A stretch of DNA of 64,000 bases from Mytilus trossulus (Eukaryota > Mollusca > Bivalvia > Mytilida > Mytilidae). Shown one piece after another: positions 22,520-33,088 of this stretch. How positions within the stretch are numbered: the stretch's first letter is position 1; every line of letters starts with the position of its first letter. A program made the position numbers and the translations under genes. The stretch covers positions 51,415,973 through 51,479,972 of the forward strand of contig NC_086384.1 of NCBI RefSeq assembly GCF_036588685.1, written 5' to 3'. Below the pieces are notes generated by a model. The model worked only from the letters and a program-made list of their open reading frames with translations, did not search any database and had not been told where the DNA came from.

Positions 22520-24107
22520 TTCATTTCTGCAGTGAACAGTGTATCGACTATCGTCAATACTAGTATATACGTACATGATTCATTTATGCCTGATACAGTG
22601 TATCTAGTGCCGTCAATACTAGTATATACGTACATGATTCATTTCTGCCAGGAACAGTGTATCTAGTACCGTCAATATTAGTATATACGTACATGATTCA
22701 TTTCTGCCGTGACCAGTGTATCTAGTACCGTCAATACTAGTATATACGTACATGATTCATTTCTGCCAGGAACAGTGTATCTGGTACCGTCAATACTAGT
22801 ATATACGTACATGATTCATTTCTGCCAGGAACAGTGTATCTAGTACCGTCAATATTAGTATATACGTACATGATTCATTTCTGCCTGGAACAGTGTATCT
22901 AGTGCCGTCAATACTAGTATATACGTACATGATTCATTTATGCCTGATACAGTGTATCTAGTGCCGTCAATACTAGTATATACGTACATGATTCATTTCT
23001 GCCGTGAACAGTGTATCTAGTACTGTCAATACTAGTATATACTTACATGATTCATTTATACATGAAACAGTGTATCTAGTGCCGTCAATACTAGTATATA
23101 CGTACATGATTCATTTCAGCCTGATACAATGTATCTAGTACCGTCAATACTAGTATATACGTACATGATTCATTTATGCCTGATACAGTGTATCTAGTGC
23201 CGTCAATACTAGTATATACGTACATGATTCATTTATGCCTGATACAGTGTATCTAGTGCCGTCAATACTAGTATATACGTACATGATTCATTTATGCCTG
23301 ATACAGTGTATCTAGTGCCGTCAATACTAGTATATACGTACATGATTCATTTATGCCTGATACAGTGTATCTAGTGCCGTCAATACTAGTATATACGTAC
23401 ATGATTCATTTATGCCTGATACAGTGTATTAGTACCGCCAATATTAGTATATACGTACATGATTCATTTCTGCATGGAACAGTGTATCTAGTATCGTCAA
23501 AACTAGTATATACTACATGATTCATTTATGCCTGATACAGTGTATCTAGTACTGCATGTCAATACTAGTATATACGTACATGATTCATTTATGCCTGATA
23601 CAGTGTATCTAGTATCGTCAATATTAGTATATACGTACATGATTCATTTCTGCATGGAACAGTGTATCTAGTACTGCATGTCAATACTAGTATATACGTA
23701 CATGATTCATTTATGCCTGATACAGTGTATCTAGTGCCGTCAATACTAGTATATACGTACATGATTCATTTATGCCTGATACAGTGTATTAGTATCGTCA
23801 ATATTAGTATATACGTACATGATTCATTTATGCCTGGAACAGTGTATTAGTACCGCCAATACTAGTATATACGTACATGATTCATTTCTGCCTGGAACAG
23901 TGTATCTAGTGCCGTCAATACTAGTATATACGTACATGATTCATTTATGCCTGATACAGTGTATCTAGTGCCGTCAATACTAGTATATACGTACATGATT
24001 CATTTATGCCTGATACAGTGTATTAGTACTGCCAATACTAGTATATACGTACATGATTCATTTCTGCCGTGAACAGTGTATCTAGTACCGACAATACTAG
24101 TATATAT
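22520..24107 (+). repeat. 59 bp satellite, about 27 units
   Basis: The unit contains CAATACTAGTATATACGTAC, ATGATTCATTTATGCCTGAT and ACAGTGTATCTAGTGCCGT. Most units are 59 bp; a few carry small indels (for example loss of CT from TATCTAGT, or CATG inserted after CTG). Variant sub-types (TTTCTGCCAGGAACAG versus TTTATGCCTGATACAG) are clustered, suggesting local expansion. It is not a CRISPR array: there are no unique spacers and the host is a eukaryote. Confidence 0.92.
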
Positions 24108-24239
24108 GTTCCTCAGTGATTTCTGTTATCCGTATTTTAGATCATCAGTCTTTTATAAAAGTTGGTTCACATACAATGGGAGATAACTCATTTTCTTCTG
24201 TAAAAACTGAATGAAGATTTTGTATAATTTACATTATTT

Positions 24240-24480
24240 AAAAACTATAGGTCACTGTACTGCTTTTAACAATGAACAAAGCCCATACTGCATAATCAGC
24301 TATAAAAGGCCCCGAAATAAAAAATGTAAAACAATTCAAAGGAGAAAACTAACGGCCTTATTCATGTACCAAAAAATGAATGAAAAAACAAATATGTAGC
24401 ACATCAACAAACGACAACCTCTGAATTATTACAGCTTCTTGACTTGGGACAGACACATACATACAGAATTTGGCTGGGTT
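24240..24480 (-). repeat. Family C copy, reverse orientation
   Basis: Contains 'ggtcactgtactgcttttaacaatgaacaaagcccatactgcataatcagctataaaaggccccg', the complement of family C, followed by 'acttgggacagacacatac' as in family E. Confidence 0.55.
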
Positions 24481-25119
24481 AAACGTGTTAGCGGGATCCC
24501 AACCTTCCCCTTTTTTGAGTCAGTGGTACCACCTTTTAGAAAATCATTTGGAAAAAGCAAGAATAATTTAACGAATGCTTGTTAGACAAACTGAATTACA
24601 CCGAAACAGCGCTTATGTCAAATAGTCCATGTCGTGCACGTCTGGAGCCATGATTTCTAAATAAGGTGAACTTTGGTGGGTTTTTTTATTTTATCTTTTA
24701 TTAATAAAAATTTCAGGCAAGTCGATTCTTCTGTCGTCTGCTTTTAATATCTGGAATAAAATGGCAATGAATTAAAACTTATATATAGGCTAATACTTTC
24801 AAAATAATTATACTTAGAAGTATCTCTGAAGAAGTATCGTTTATTCTACCATAATTTACATATTACTCATATAATTTTTTATTGCCAATTAGAGGGCTAA
24901 AAATGTATTTGGTTTATATATAATTAAAAATAAAATTAATTAGTGTATTGGCTCATTCTGTATCGTAAATGTCCAGTGGCAAGTAGTATATTTTTGCGCC
25001 TGTTCCAAGTCCGGAGCCTCTGGTCTTTGTTAGTCTTGTATTATTTTAATTTTAGTTTCTTGTGAACAATTTGGAAATTAGTATGGCGTTTATTATCACT
25101 GAACTAGTATATATTTTTT

Positions 25120-25265
25120 TTTAGGGGACAGCTAAAAGACGCCTCCGGGTGCGGGATTTTCTTGTTACATTGAAGACCTGTTGGTGACCTTCTGCTGTTG
25201 TTTTTTCTATGGTCGGGTTGTTGTCTCTTTGATACATTCCCCATTTTCATTCTCAATTTTATACA
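25120..25265 (+). repeat. Family E copy
   Basis: Reads 'gacgcctccgggtgcgggattttcttg…gaagacctgttggtgaccttctgctgttg…ggtcgggttgttgtctctttgatacattccccattttcattctcaatttta'. One of the best preserved ends of the family. Confidence 0.7.
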
Positions 25266-25933
25266 TAATTAATTTTGGAAAAAAAACATACCGTAGTATT
25301 TCTCTATATTTTTAATCCTTAGATTTTTGTCTTTTTTTAAATTCCTTGTCCCTTTTCTTGTCAAACAATCGGTATCGTATTCTGTAAACCTACAATACAA
25401 CATGCAAGACTTCAATTTAAAGTCGCAAAAAAAAAGAAGATTATCAGCTTTGCAAATATGAAGGGTTTTGAGAGATGTGAATACATATAGTTTGCTCTTA
25501 AACGAACACTATTCTTCAATTTTACGATATTTACAATATCAATTTAGCGAGGAAAGAAAAATTTAGCAATGCAAAGGGTTTTTATACTATATGTATACAT
25601 GTATATATATAAGTAAAACTTGCTCCAATGTTTGAGTGGACGATACCACTGAGCATCTAAAGTTCTCATACATGTATGTGTTGCGGTAATAGTCAATTAA
25701 TTTTTACAAGCAAGATTTCTTATGATCATTCACAACAAAATATACGGAAAGCTGACATAATAGCTAAATAGTCATTATAACAAATAAATCACAGGCTCAA
25801 AAAGTGGAATCTTCTGTATCTGTTATTAATAATTAAATTTTTGTAATCCGTGTGTTTTTCCTTTGTTATATATATTTTAAACTATTTCCTTTGAAACTGT
25901 TCACAATAGTCAATATGTTTCTGTTTAACCACT

Positions 25934-26632
25934 TTAAAATACCATTAACAGTATAAAAAAAAATGGATTGGGATGCCATTTTTCATACATATTTACCAGA
26001 TGAACAAGAGGCCAACAAAAGCACCCTTCTGGTTGAACCTGCTCCACTGTGGTAACATTTTCCTCATTGACAATATTGTCGTCTGCTGTCCACGGCTCAC
26101 CTACAGACGAGAGGAATCCAGACATTTTCACAGGAGGTTTGACAAATACATCCTTGGTTTCTGTTAGTCCTTCATTCAAGGCGACAGTGTCCGTTTCCAT
26201 CTTCTTTGAGTCCGTTCGTGTGTTACCAGAATCGATTGGTGATATGGAAGATTTATTTTTATTTGCAACTTGTTTTTCAACAAAAGCGCAATTTCTTATA
26301 CGCTTAATTTTGTTCTCAACTCCATCATTCGTAAAATCTTCACTATAACGGTTGTAGTTAGTACAAAAATCATGAAGCTTGATTGAAAAGCTTAGCCATT
26401 TTGATGTTACCTCAGTTGAAAAGTCGCCTTCACCATTTTTTGCGTTATCTGTATTGTTTTGTAATCTTGTCTTAATCTTGTTGTCCTTATTTTCATCGTG
26501 TTCTTTCTGCTCATTGTTTTCGAAACATTCGCTTCCACAATACGCGATTTGAAAACTCATGACTGCTGAAAAATGAACACCGTCGTGCAGACTATAAATA
26601 TAGCCTGTGCAACAACAATCTTGCAACGTCAT
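25934..26632 (-). CDS. Unrecognised protein, single long ORF
   Basis: The longest uninterrupted ORF on this strand of the region: 232 codons from ATG 26632, or 208 from the ATG at 26560 (MSFQIAYCGSE), which may be the better start since the first 24 codons overlap promoter-like sequence. The protein is hydrophilic, rich in Lys, Glu, Asp and Asn (NNEQKEHDENKDNK, EKQVANKNKSS), with scattered Cys and no signal peptide or known domain that I recognise. The C-terminal stretch after QPEG turns hydrophobic (WPLVHLVNMYEKWHPNPFFF). It may be read-through past a donor such as CATCTG|GTAAAT, so the true end is uncertain. TGACGT half-sites around 26625-26650 suggest cAMP/stress-responsive control. A real gene is likely from length and composition, but identity is unknown. 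Confidence 0.5.
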   Translation of the reverse strand: MTLQDCCCTGYIYSLHDGVHFSAVMSFQIAYCGSECFENNEQKEHDENKDNKIKTRLQNNTDNAKNGEGDFSTEVTSKWLSFSIKLHDFCTNYNRYSEDFTNDGVENKIKRIRNCAFVEKQVANKNKSSISPIDSGNTRTDSKKMETDTVALNEGLTETKDVFVKPPVKMSGFLSSVGEPWTADDNIVNEENVTTVEQVQPEGCFCWPLVHLVNMYEKWHPNPFFFILLMVF

Positions 26633-26655
26633 AATTCGTTTTATGACGTTCGGTC
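26592..26655 (-). promoter_or_regulatory. CRE-like half-sites and AT-rich TATA-like box at the ORF start
   Basis: On + the sequence shows AACGTCATAA (26623-26632) and TTATGACGTT (26641-26650), two TGACGT half-sites in opposite orientation about 20 bp apart, and ACTATAAATATAG at 26591-26603. The geometry relative to either candidate ATG leaves a very short leader, so the exact start is unresolved. Confidence 0.35.
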
Positions 26656-26757
26656 ATTATAACTCTATAAGCACAACACTTTGCATCCGTATTGTATCTT
26701 CGATATGTTTTTGCCATTAAATAAATTTCACTTTAATGTTGTAAAAAACTTATTGGC

Positions 26758-27202
26758 CTGACCTGAGACTACTATGTACCGATTATCAGGTTATCTGCAT
26801 GTTGATATCGTAAAATATCAGCTGCGAGACATGATATGAAGCTTTTTGTCGAGTGAGCGTAGCGAACGAGATCAAAAAGCCTTCATATAATGCCAAGCAG
26901 CTGATATTTTACAATATCAATATGCAAATAATCTGATAATCGATTTATCGGGCTATATTTGCGTGTTTCGGAAGTGTTTGCTTTGTTTCGCCAGCACACA
27001 AAAGATGACTTGATAAGTTCAGGTCAAAGTTATTAACGTCGGTTCAAACATTATGACGTCGCTGATAAGTCCGGGTCAAAGTTATTAAGGCCGGGTCAAC
27101 GTATTTGACGTCACAAAGACATGATACGGAATAATATTAAGAGCTGAACAGAGTGATATAGACAGAGGGACGACCGATAAATAGTAGTCTCAGGCCTGAC
27201 TA
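26758..27202. mobile_element. Nested foldback element with 44 bp inner stem
   Basis: Outer ends ACCTGAGACTACTATGTACC GAT (26761) and the complement of 27174-27197 (GCCTGAGACTACTATTTATC GGT) are inverted repeats. Inside, 26781-26824 and 26898-26941 pair over 44 bp with five mismatches. A further stem, CTTTTT/AAAAAG, closes the motif GAGTGAGCGTAGCGAACGAG. The part after 26945 repeats 'gacgtc…gataagt(t/c)cgggtcaaagttatta'. No ORF. Confidence 0.75.
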
Positions 27203-27757
27203 GTCTACCGTCTTCGTTTAAAGTGCATATATTTATATAACACTCAAATTGAGTCAAAGTGCATATATTTATATAACACTCAAATTGAGTCAAGTTTCTC
27301 GAACACAGGACCAAAAGTAGATGGAATGCTTCCAAATTCAGTTAAAAAATAAAATACAGTATCAGAATTAAACATAACTACAAATCTATGTACTTTTAAC
27401 ATCACAATGAAATTTGCACTGTAATGCCATATCATATATGTGTAAACAAGATCTCCACAGCTCCGACTGCAAGGGATTTCCTTCTGTTAAGATGAGTTTC
27501 CATTTAGTGTACAAGCATTTCAGGTATGCAAATTGTTTATTTTATCAAGTTTTACCATTTGTGATACATTTTTCGTACTTGAGCGCTCTGATTGTCTCTA
27601 TCGTCCCCGGGTAATCTACCCGGAAGCTTGCACCATTGAAGGCAATGGAGGGCGAGCTGGACTCAGTGACAACAAAAAAATGAAAAAATGAAAATAAGTC
27701 ACTGAGGCCAGGGCTGGACTAGGACTATATGTAGTTGTTCGTCAAACGATAATTGAA

Positions 27758-27846
27758 TTGTGATCATGTAGCCTGGCATTATGGCTCACTGCCCGATCGA
27801 TGAAGTAGTTTAAAGATTGGATGAGGGTGCCAGGCTATGTGATCAC
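27758..27846. repeat. Inverted repeat just upstream of the five-exon gene
   Basis: TGTGATCATGTAGCCTGGCA and the complement of TGCCAGGCTATGTGATCAC pair over about 19 bp around a ~50 bp loop. It overlaps the upstream in-frame extension of exon 1, which argues for the ATG at 27955 rather than 27817. Confidence 0.55.
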
Positions 27847-27954
27847 GAAGGTGCTCCCAATATAATGGAGGATTGTAAAAAGAGAACCAGGAAAGAGTTC
27901 AGAACGTTGCTCTCCCCTTCCAGTTTCACCCCTTGTAAATTTATAAAAATAAAA

Positions 27955-28026
27955 ATGTCAGGCTCCATGAAAAAAAGAAAATATATGAATACAGATTCAG
28001 ATGAAGAATTGCAATCACCGGAGACA
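27955..28026 (+). CDS. Five-exon gene, exon 1
   Basis: 24 codons from ATG 27955 (context AAAAATGTC) to donor GAGACA|GTAAGC. An in-frame ATG at 27817 would add 46 residues, but that stretch overlaps an inverted repeat. Confidence 0.7.
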
Positions 28027-31000
28027 GTAAGCAATATGTGCATTTGAAGCTGAATAGCATTTAAAATCTTCCTCCTGTGTCAGAAACCTAGGCTATGCTG
28101 TGTCAACTATTTAATCACAATCCAAATAATTTTAGAGCTGAATGATGAATCCAGCTTGAATGTTGTGTCCAACTGTTCAGGGTTGAACCTCTGCGGTCGT
28201 ATAAAGCTATGCCTTGCAAATCAACTGGTTTGTATTAATTCAAATTACTGAGATTCCTTATTCATTCTTGCCTACTTTTATATACACTTTCTAATTCGGT
28301 TAATGTTTTTGCTTATGGCAAGTTATGTTGCATTACGTTTGTCAAAATGCCAAATCAAAATGCAGTTTTACTTACTTACTTATACTCAAACCCCTATGAA
28401 TGCTGCTTGGCCCTCAGTTGACATAGGGTCATTCACTGAATATTGTAGAAGATAAGCAACTATACATGTTTAACGGTAACCCTGCCACATTATTTATGTA
28501 TTTGCCTGTCCTAAGCCAGGAGCCTGTAATTCAGTGGTTGGCGTTTTTCATGTGTTACATATTTGTTTTTTGTTCATATTTTTTATACAAATAAGGCTAT
28601 TAGTTTTCTTGATTGAATTGTTTTACATTGTCATAATGGGGCCTTTTATTGCTGAATATGCAGTACATGTATTAGCATTATTGCAGGCTGTACAGTGACC
28701 TATAGTTGTTAATGTATTTTTCATTTTGGTCTTGGGTGGATAGTTGTCTCATTGGCAATCATACCACATCTTCTTTTTTACATGTATCACAATGACATCT
28801 TGTAAAGCATCTTTAATGACCATTGTATCACAAGTACATGTAACAGGCTATTATTTAAACTTGGAATTATTTTTAATTATGGAATTTGCTTGATTTCTTG
28901 TTATTGATTTTTTTTTTAATAAATTCCATGTTTATTCTGTACTGAAATGTTCTGTGCTGCGCACAACACTTTCTATTACAAAGAAATAGTTTGTTTTCAA
29001 TAGAATGTACTGTGCGGCGCACAACACTATCCATCCAAAATACATTGTATTGAAAGTGTTATTAACCACTCAAAAGATTATAACACCAATAATTAAACAT
29101 GGAATTTATTAAAAAATTTAAACACGAGAAATTATGCAAATTCCATAATTAGAAATAATTACAAGTTCAAATAATAGCCTGTTATGTACATTTTCTTTTG
29201 TTTTCAGGTCAGAGGATGGGAGAAAGCTTACAGAAGTTTTACCAGCTGTAGAAGATTAAATCTCCCAACAAAAAGAACAATGTTGATTTACTGGCAAGAT
29301 TATACAGAAGGTAAAAGGAATATGTAATTTGTTGGGACTATATTGTATATGATTTAGGACAGTTTTGTCTACTCTTATAGAGTTTATATCGTGATCAATT
29401 AGGCGTATTAAAGTTTTAACTTTGTAAATTTTATATTTTGGAATTTTTGATTCAATGTATCTGTTTCAGTAAACAATAATATCAACTTATAAAAGGAGAT
29501 ATGGGGTAAACTGGTGTGAGATTGTACTTAACAATATTAATTTTGAAAAGTTCAAATGATGTGCATAAATATGGATAGGACATTGATATACAATAAATCC
29601 CTTATTTTTGTTTTATCCCTGTCTAGTTGACCTCTCATTGATTTATTTTAGCAATTTGTTAGTCTGCTTAATCTTGTTTCTTAATGGAAGACCCATATTT
29701 TTTATATTTGCTCAGATTTATACTCACATTATGCAAATCATGAAAAATGAATCCCTCAAAAAAAAAATTGTTCAGGTACATTACATATCTAAATGTGTTA
29801 ATTCTATTTTCAGGTTTTATGAAAAGGGAACCAGAGGAATGTATTTTTAGAACATTACAAGACAAGGGAAAGTTATATTACTCAGGGGATATGTTTGATA
29901 GTTGGATATATTTTAGTCCAATTAATTTGAAAGACAGAGAATGGTATAAACAGGTATGTATAATTCTAACAGTGATTCTAATATGACGTCCTTATTACGC
30001 TTTGTAAACAAAGCCGTGTTCTAATGAGCATAAAAAATATGTTTGACACATGCGCACGAACTTACTGTGTATATTAAATGTTATTTCCATCGTTATCCTT
30101 TAAAATGTATACATTTAAGCAGCTAGCACATACTTTTATTATATATTTTTATAAAACAACATATATTTACCCTGCTCGTAGTTTTTATACTTATCAAAAA
30201 TGAAATGTAATGCACAAACTCCTCAGGGTGACCACGGGAAAAGCCAAACATTTTTATGGTATTTTCGTACGCTTCGACCTATAAAAATACTGTATTTGTC
30301 CTATTAGAATCGAAATAATTCCTTCGTGTCATGCTCTATGCTCATTTTAACATGGGTAGGCATTATATTTGACCACATTTTACACCTCGCTAACGCTCAG
30401 TGTAAAATATGGACAAATATAATGCCTACCCATGTTAAAATGAGCATAGAGCATGACACAAAGAAATTATTTCTTAATTGCTTGAGGTGACTATATATAG
30501 CTATAGCTATAGGGTATATAACTTTATCTCAGGAACCTTGCAGTATAATTGCTTATAACAACATCATTTGAGCTCTGATCATACTAAATCTACTTATTAC
30601 AACTATTCAGATTCCTCACTTTTTGGCAGGATTAGATTTTTAGCAGAGGTTTGTCATGGTGGAATTATTTTTTACCTCATATATGTTTGCCCTTTTATAG
30701 GCATTTTGTATTGAAAATTGATCATCCAATAACAATGTAGCCTACATTGATGTATTTCTTTCCACCTGTGTCTCGCTCTATTCATTAACAAATTTCTGTT
30801 GTATTTTCCCAAACCTTCTTTTACTGCTAGTTGCTAAAATCATATTGTGTAAATCAATTAGAGTTCAATATTCTTAGACCTTTAAGACAAGTACATGTAC
30901 TGGATGTTTCCACTCATCTCTGTTCACATTATTTGAGTGTGGTGCTGTATTTTCTATCTCATCTGAGTTGCTTCCCTTGTGTGCCACTTTAGTGCAGCCT

Positions 31001-32821
31001 GTTCTTCACCAATTTGTTTAAGGGTATTTTAACTTAGAGAAAAATAAACAATTTTAGTACCAAATTAAATGTGTGCCTCCAGTTTGAATCAGCAGTTTAA
31101 TGCATTATGATGTGTATTTATAATCATAGAATGAACCTCTCCTTGCAGAATTGTGACTTGGATCTTATTAAGGATGAACAGGTTCAGTCAGAAATTCATC
31201 ATTTGTCAATGGCAGTTAAGGCAGCAGATTTAGATGAATGTGCAGGAACTTCGTCACCAGATGTTCTATCTGTAAGTATGTTTATGTGGTAGCAATTAAG
31301 TCTCACAAATTAAAAAAAACAAGTACATATATCAGTCTCACAAGACAACATCACATGAACAAAATATATTAAAAGGAGTGGTCCTCAAAACCAACAACCC
31401 ATCCCACTAACAATGAGGGTAAAAGAGGAACAAACGAAGAAATAATAGATAAAAGACAAACAACACCTTAGTGAAATGATAAAAAAAACCAATATTAAAC
31501 AGCAAGACGCTACCCAGCAAACAAGTTTGAGTGACACTTAACCTATCAAAATCTGAGGCTGAAATTAGGATTTTCTGAAAGGACAGTTAGCTTCACACAT
31601 TATGTTACTCAGCATATTACAAGTAAAATTTTGCGATGTCACAACGGTAATACATTTTTACAAAATTTCCTCCTAGATTTTTCTTTTGATCATAAACAAG
31701 CTTCTGCTCAAGTTTGGTACAGCATTTGTACAGAGACATGTATTCATCCATATTGGTACTTTCATTCAAGTTAATGAAAATTTGAATAACAACTTTATCT
31801 CTATGATGTTTTAGCAATCAATTAACTTACTAAAATTAGTCTGTTCCAATCACCAATATACATATAAGTATTTACTAAAATGTCTTGAATTAAAGAATAA
31901 TTGCAAAAACTGTGTTTCTGAGAAAAAGTTTTGAAATACATTTCTTTCCCTTAAAAAGATGCAAAAATGGCAGTACATTTTTAATCATCAAAACAGTCAT
32001 TATTAAAACATTGAACATGTGCAGTTACATTTTATATGACTGCACGCAGACAAATTGTTAAACATTGAACATGTATGATTTTGGCATTTTATAAGGGACT
32101 TTCCATTTTAATTTTCCTTGGATTTCAGCATTTTTTGTTATTTTACTTTTTACAGGCAGCAAGTAGACAGCAAGAAGATCCACCAGTCAGTCCCTCTCCT
32201 ATTGTTTATCTTTATTGGGAAGCTAGAGCACAGGGATTTCATAATTTGAGAGGCAAGCTTTTTGGTGAAGCGTTTGTTAGATTATTGTTCATGGGAGTAG
32301 ACAATGTGACCTTTTCTTACTCAACAGCTGGACTTGATACTCATCTAGATAGGTGGGGGTATGTGAAGAAAGGACCATCAAAACGATCACCAGGGAGTAA
32401 TGATTGTATTCGTAATCAAGTGCTTTTACAACCAGGGATGAATTCAAAAGACCAATATTTGACAGTGTTAAAAAATCAAGAGAGTGTTGAGTTTAATTTA
32501 GAAGCAACTTCACTTAAAGCAGAGTCTGATATTTTTGTATGGAAGGGCAATAAATTAGTGCTGGTTGCCATAGTAACAAGCATAAATAACAGTGGACAGA
32601 GCAAAATGCAGCAACTTCATCGGAATATGCTCCTAAGTTTAGATGGACAAAAAACACTTTTTGGCTTGGTAATACAAGGTCATCAGGTCATTCTTGCTGA
32701 ATATATTCTTGAGCAAAATTCCAGGGAATACAAAAGAAGCGTTAGTGAAACAGCATTCAGTTATACTAAAAATGATCTTAATCTCTTATATTCTTATGTA
32801 CAAAAGCATTTTGCAGAGTAA
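27955..32821 (+). CDS. Unrecognised conserved-looking protein (gene span, five coding exons, 367 aa)
   Basis: Exons 27955-28026, 29208-29310, 29814-29953, 31149-31271 and 32156-32821 have GT-AG borders, and phases 0, 1, 0, 0 agree throughout with no stop, strong evidence for a real gene. The N-terminus is basic then acidic (MKKRKY, DSDEE), like a nuclear protein. Middle exons carry aromatic-rich blocks (MLIYWQDYTEG, DMFDSWIYFSPINLKDREWY). The last exon has IVYLYWEARAQGFHNLRGK, then ESDIFVWKGNKLVLVAIVTS, then a helix with MQQLHRNMLLSLDGQK and LFGLVIQGHQVILAEY. The order Glu-x-Asp, hydrophobic strand, helix, strand recalls a PD-(D/E)XK nuclease-like fold in which the E-x-K strand has lost its charged residues; this is inference only. 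No signal peptide or membrane segment. I do not recognise the family. Confidence 0.8.
28560..28790 (+). repeat. Family C copy in intron 1 of the five-exon gene
   Basis: Matches 39605-39812 over 'caaataaggc(t/a)', 'ttgaattgttttacattgtc', 'gtgacctatagt(t/g)gttaatg', 'ggatagttgtctcattggcaatcataccacatcttcttttttat'. The A/T-rich end and lack of ORF suggest a SINE-like element. Confidence 0.65.
28840..29185. mobile_element. MITE/foldback element (346 bp) with 6 bp target duplication GTACAT, beside exon 2
   Basis: Terminal inverted repeats of about 56 bp start GTAACAGGCTATTATTTAAA on the left and ATAACAGGCTATTATTTGAA on the complement of the right. GTACAT flanks both ends exactly (28834-28839 and 29186-29191). 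Inner inverted segments (AATAAATTCCATGTTTA / TAAACATGGAATTTATT) extend the fold. Two direct copies of GTGC(T/G)GCGCACAACACT lie at the centre. No ORF. Confidence 0.85.
29208..29310 (+). CDS. Five-exon gene, exon 2
   Basis: Acceptor TTTTGTTTTCAG|GTC, donor CAGAAG|GTAAAA, phase 0 in and phase 1 out. Encodes VRGWEKAYRSFTSCRRLN and LPTKRTMLIYWQDYTE. Confidence 0.8.
29814..29953 (+). CDS. Five-exon gene, exon 3
   Basis: Acceptor CTATTTTCAG|GTT, donor AAACAG|GTATGT, phase 1 in and 0 out. Encodes MKREPEECIFRTLQDKGK and the aromatic block ending REWYKQ. A second AG at 29774 upstream would bring an in-frame disruption and is less likely. Confidence 0.82.
30312..30473. repeat. Long hairpin, 74 bp arms, 14-base loop, in intron 3 of the five-exon gene
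   Basis: The left arm 30312-30385 and right arm 30400-30473 are complementary at about 70 of 74 positions. The loop is CTCGCTAACGCTCA. In the intron RNA this would be a near-perfect 74 bp duplex. Probably a MITE core. Confidence 0.85.
31149..31271 (+). CDS. Five-exon gene, exon 4
   Basis: Acceptor TCCTTGCAG|AAT, donor CTATCT|GTAAGT, phase 0 both sides, 41 codons. Encodes an acidic helix-like segment, NCDLDLIKDEQVQSEIHHLS. Confidence 0.82.
32156..32821 (+). CDS. Five-exon gene, terminal exon
   Basis: Acceptor CTTTTTACAG|GCA and 221 codons to a TAA stop at 32819-32821. Holds most of the folded domain. The frame is open upstream to 32075, but the acceptor and phase fix the start at 32156. Confidence 0.85.
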   Translation, partial: AASRQQEDPPVSPSPIVYLYWEARAQGFHNLRGKLFGEAFVRLLFMGVDNVTFSYSTAGLDTHLDRWGYVKKGPSKRSPGSNDCIRNQVLLQPGMNSKDQYLTVLKNQESVEFNLEATSLKAESDIFVWKGNKLVLVAIVTSINNSGQSKMQQLHRNMLLSLDGQKTLFGLVIQGHQVILAEYILEQNSREYKRSVSETAFSYTKNDLNLLYSYVQKHFAE

Positions 32822-33088
32822 CTAGAAATAGTGAACAAAGCTTTCAAACTTGCGAGTAAAATTAAGCTACACAATCAGTCAAAATATGTATTTGCATGAT
32901 ACTTTATGAACTGAAAGAAAGTGATTAAAAGCATTCTTATATTCATACATGTCATATGAGGATTTAAAAAAAAAACAAAAAAACAGTTGTTGAAAATATT
33001 TTTTATTAAGTATCTTGTCTCCTCTTCATATATATACATGTATTATTATGCCCTTGTTGATTAGTGCAGGCATCACCATTATATATCT

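Noticed and set aside
22520-24107. Regular direct repeats resembling a CRISPR array
   Set aside because: Units abut with no unique spacers, and the window is eukaryotic; it is a satellite.
27817-27954. Upstream in-frame ATG extending exon 1 of the five-exon gene by 46 residues
   Set aside because: The stretch overlaps an inverted repeat and its composition differs from the rest; kept only as an alternative start.
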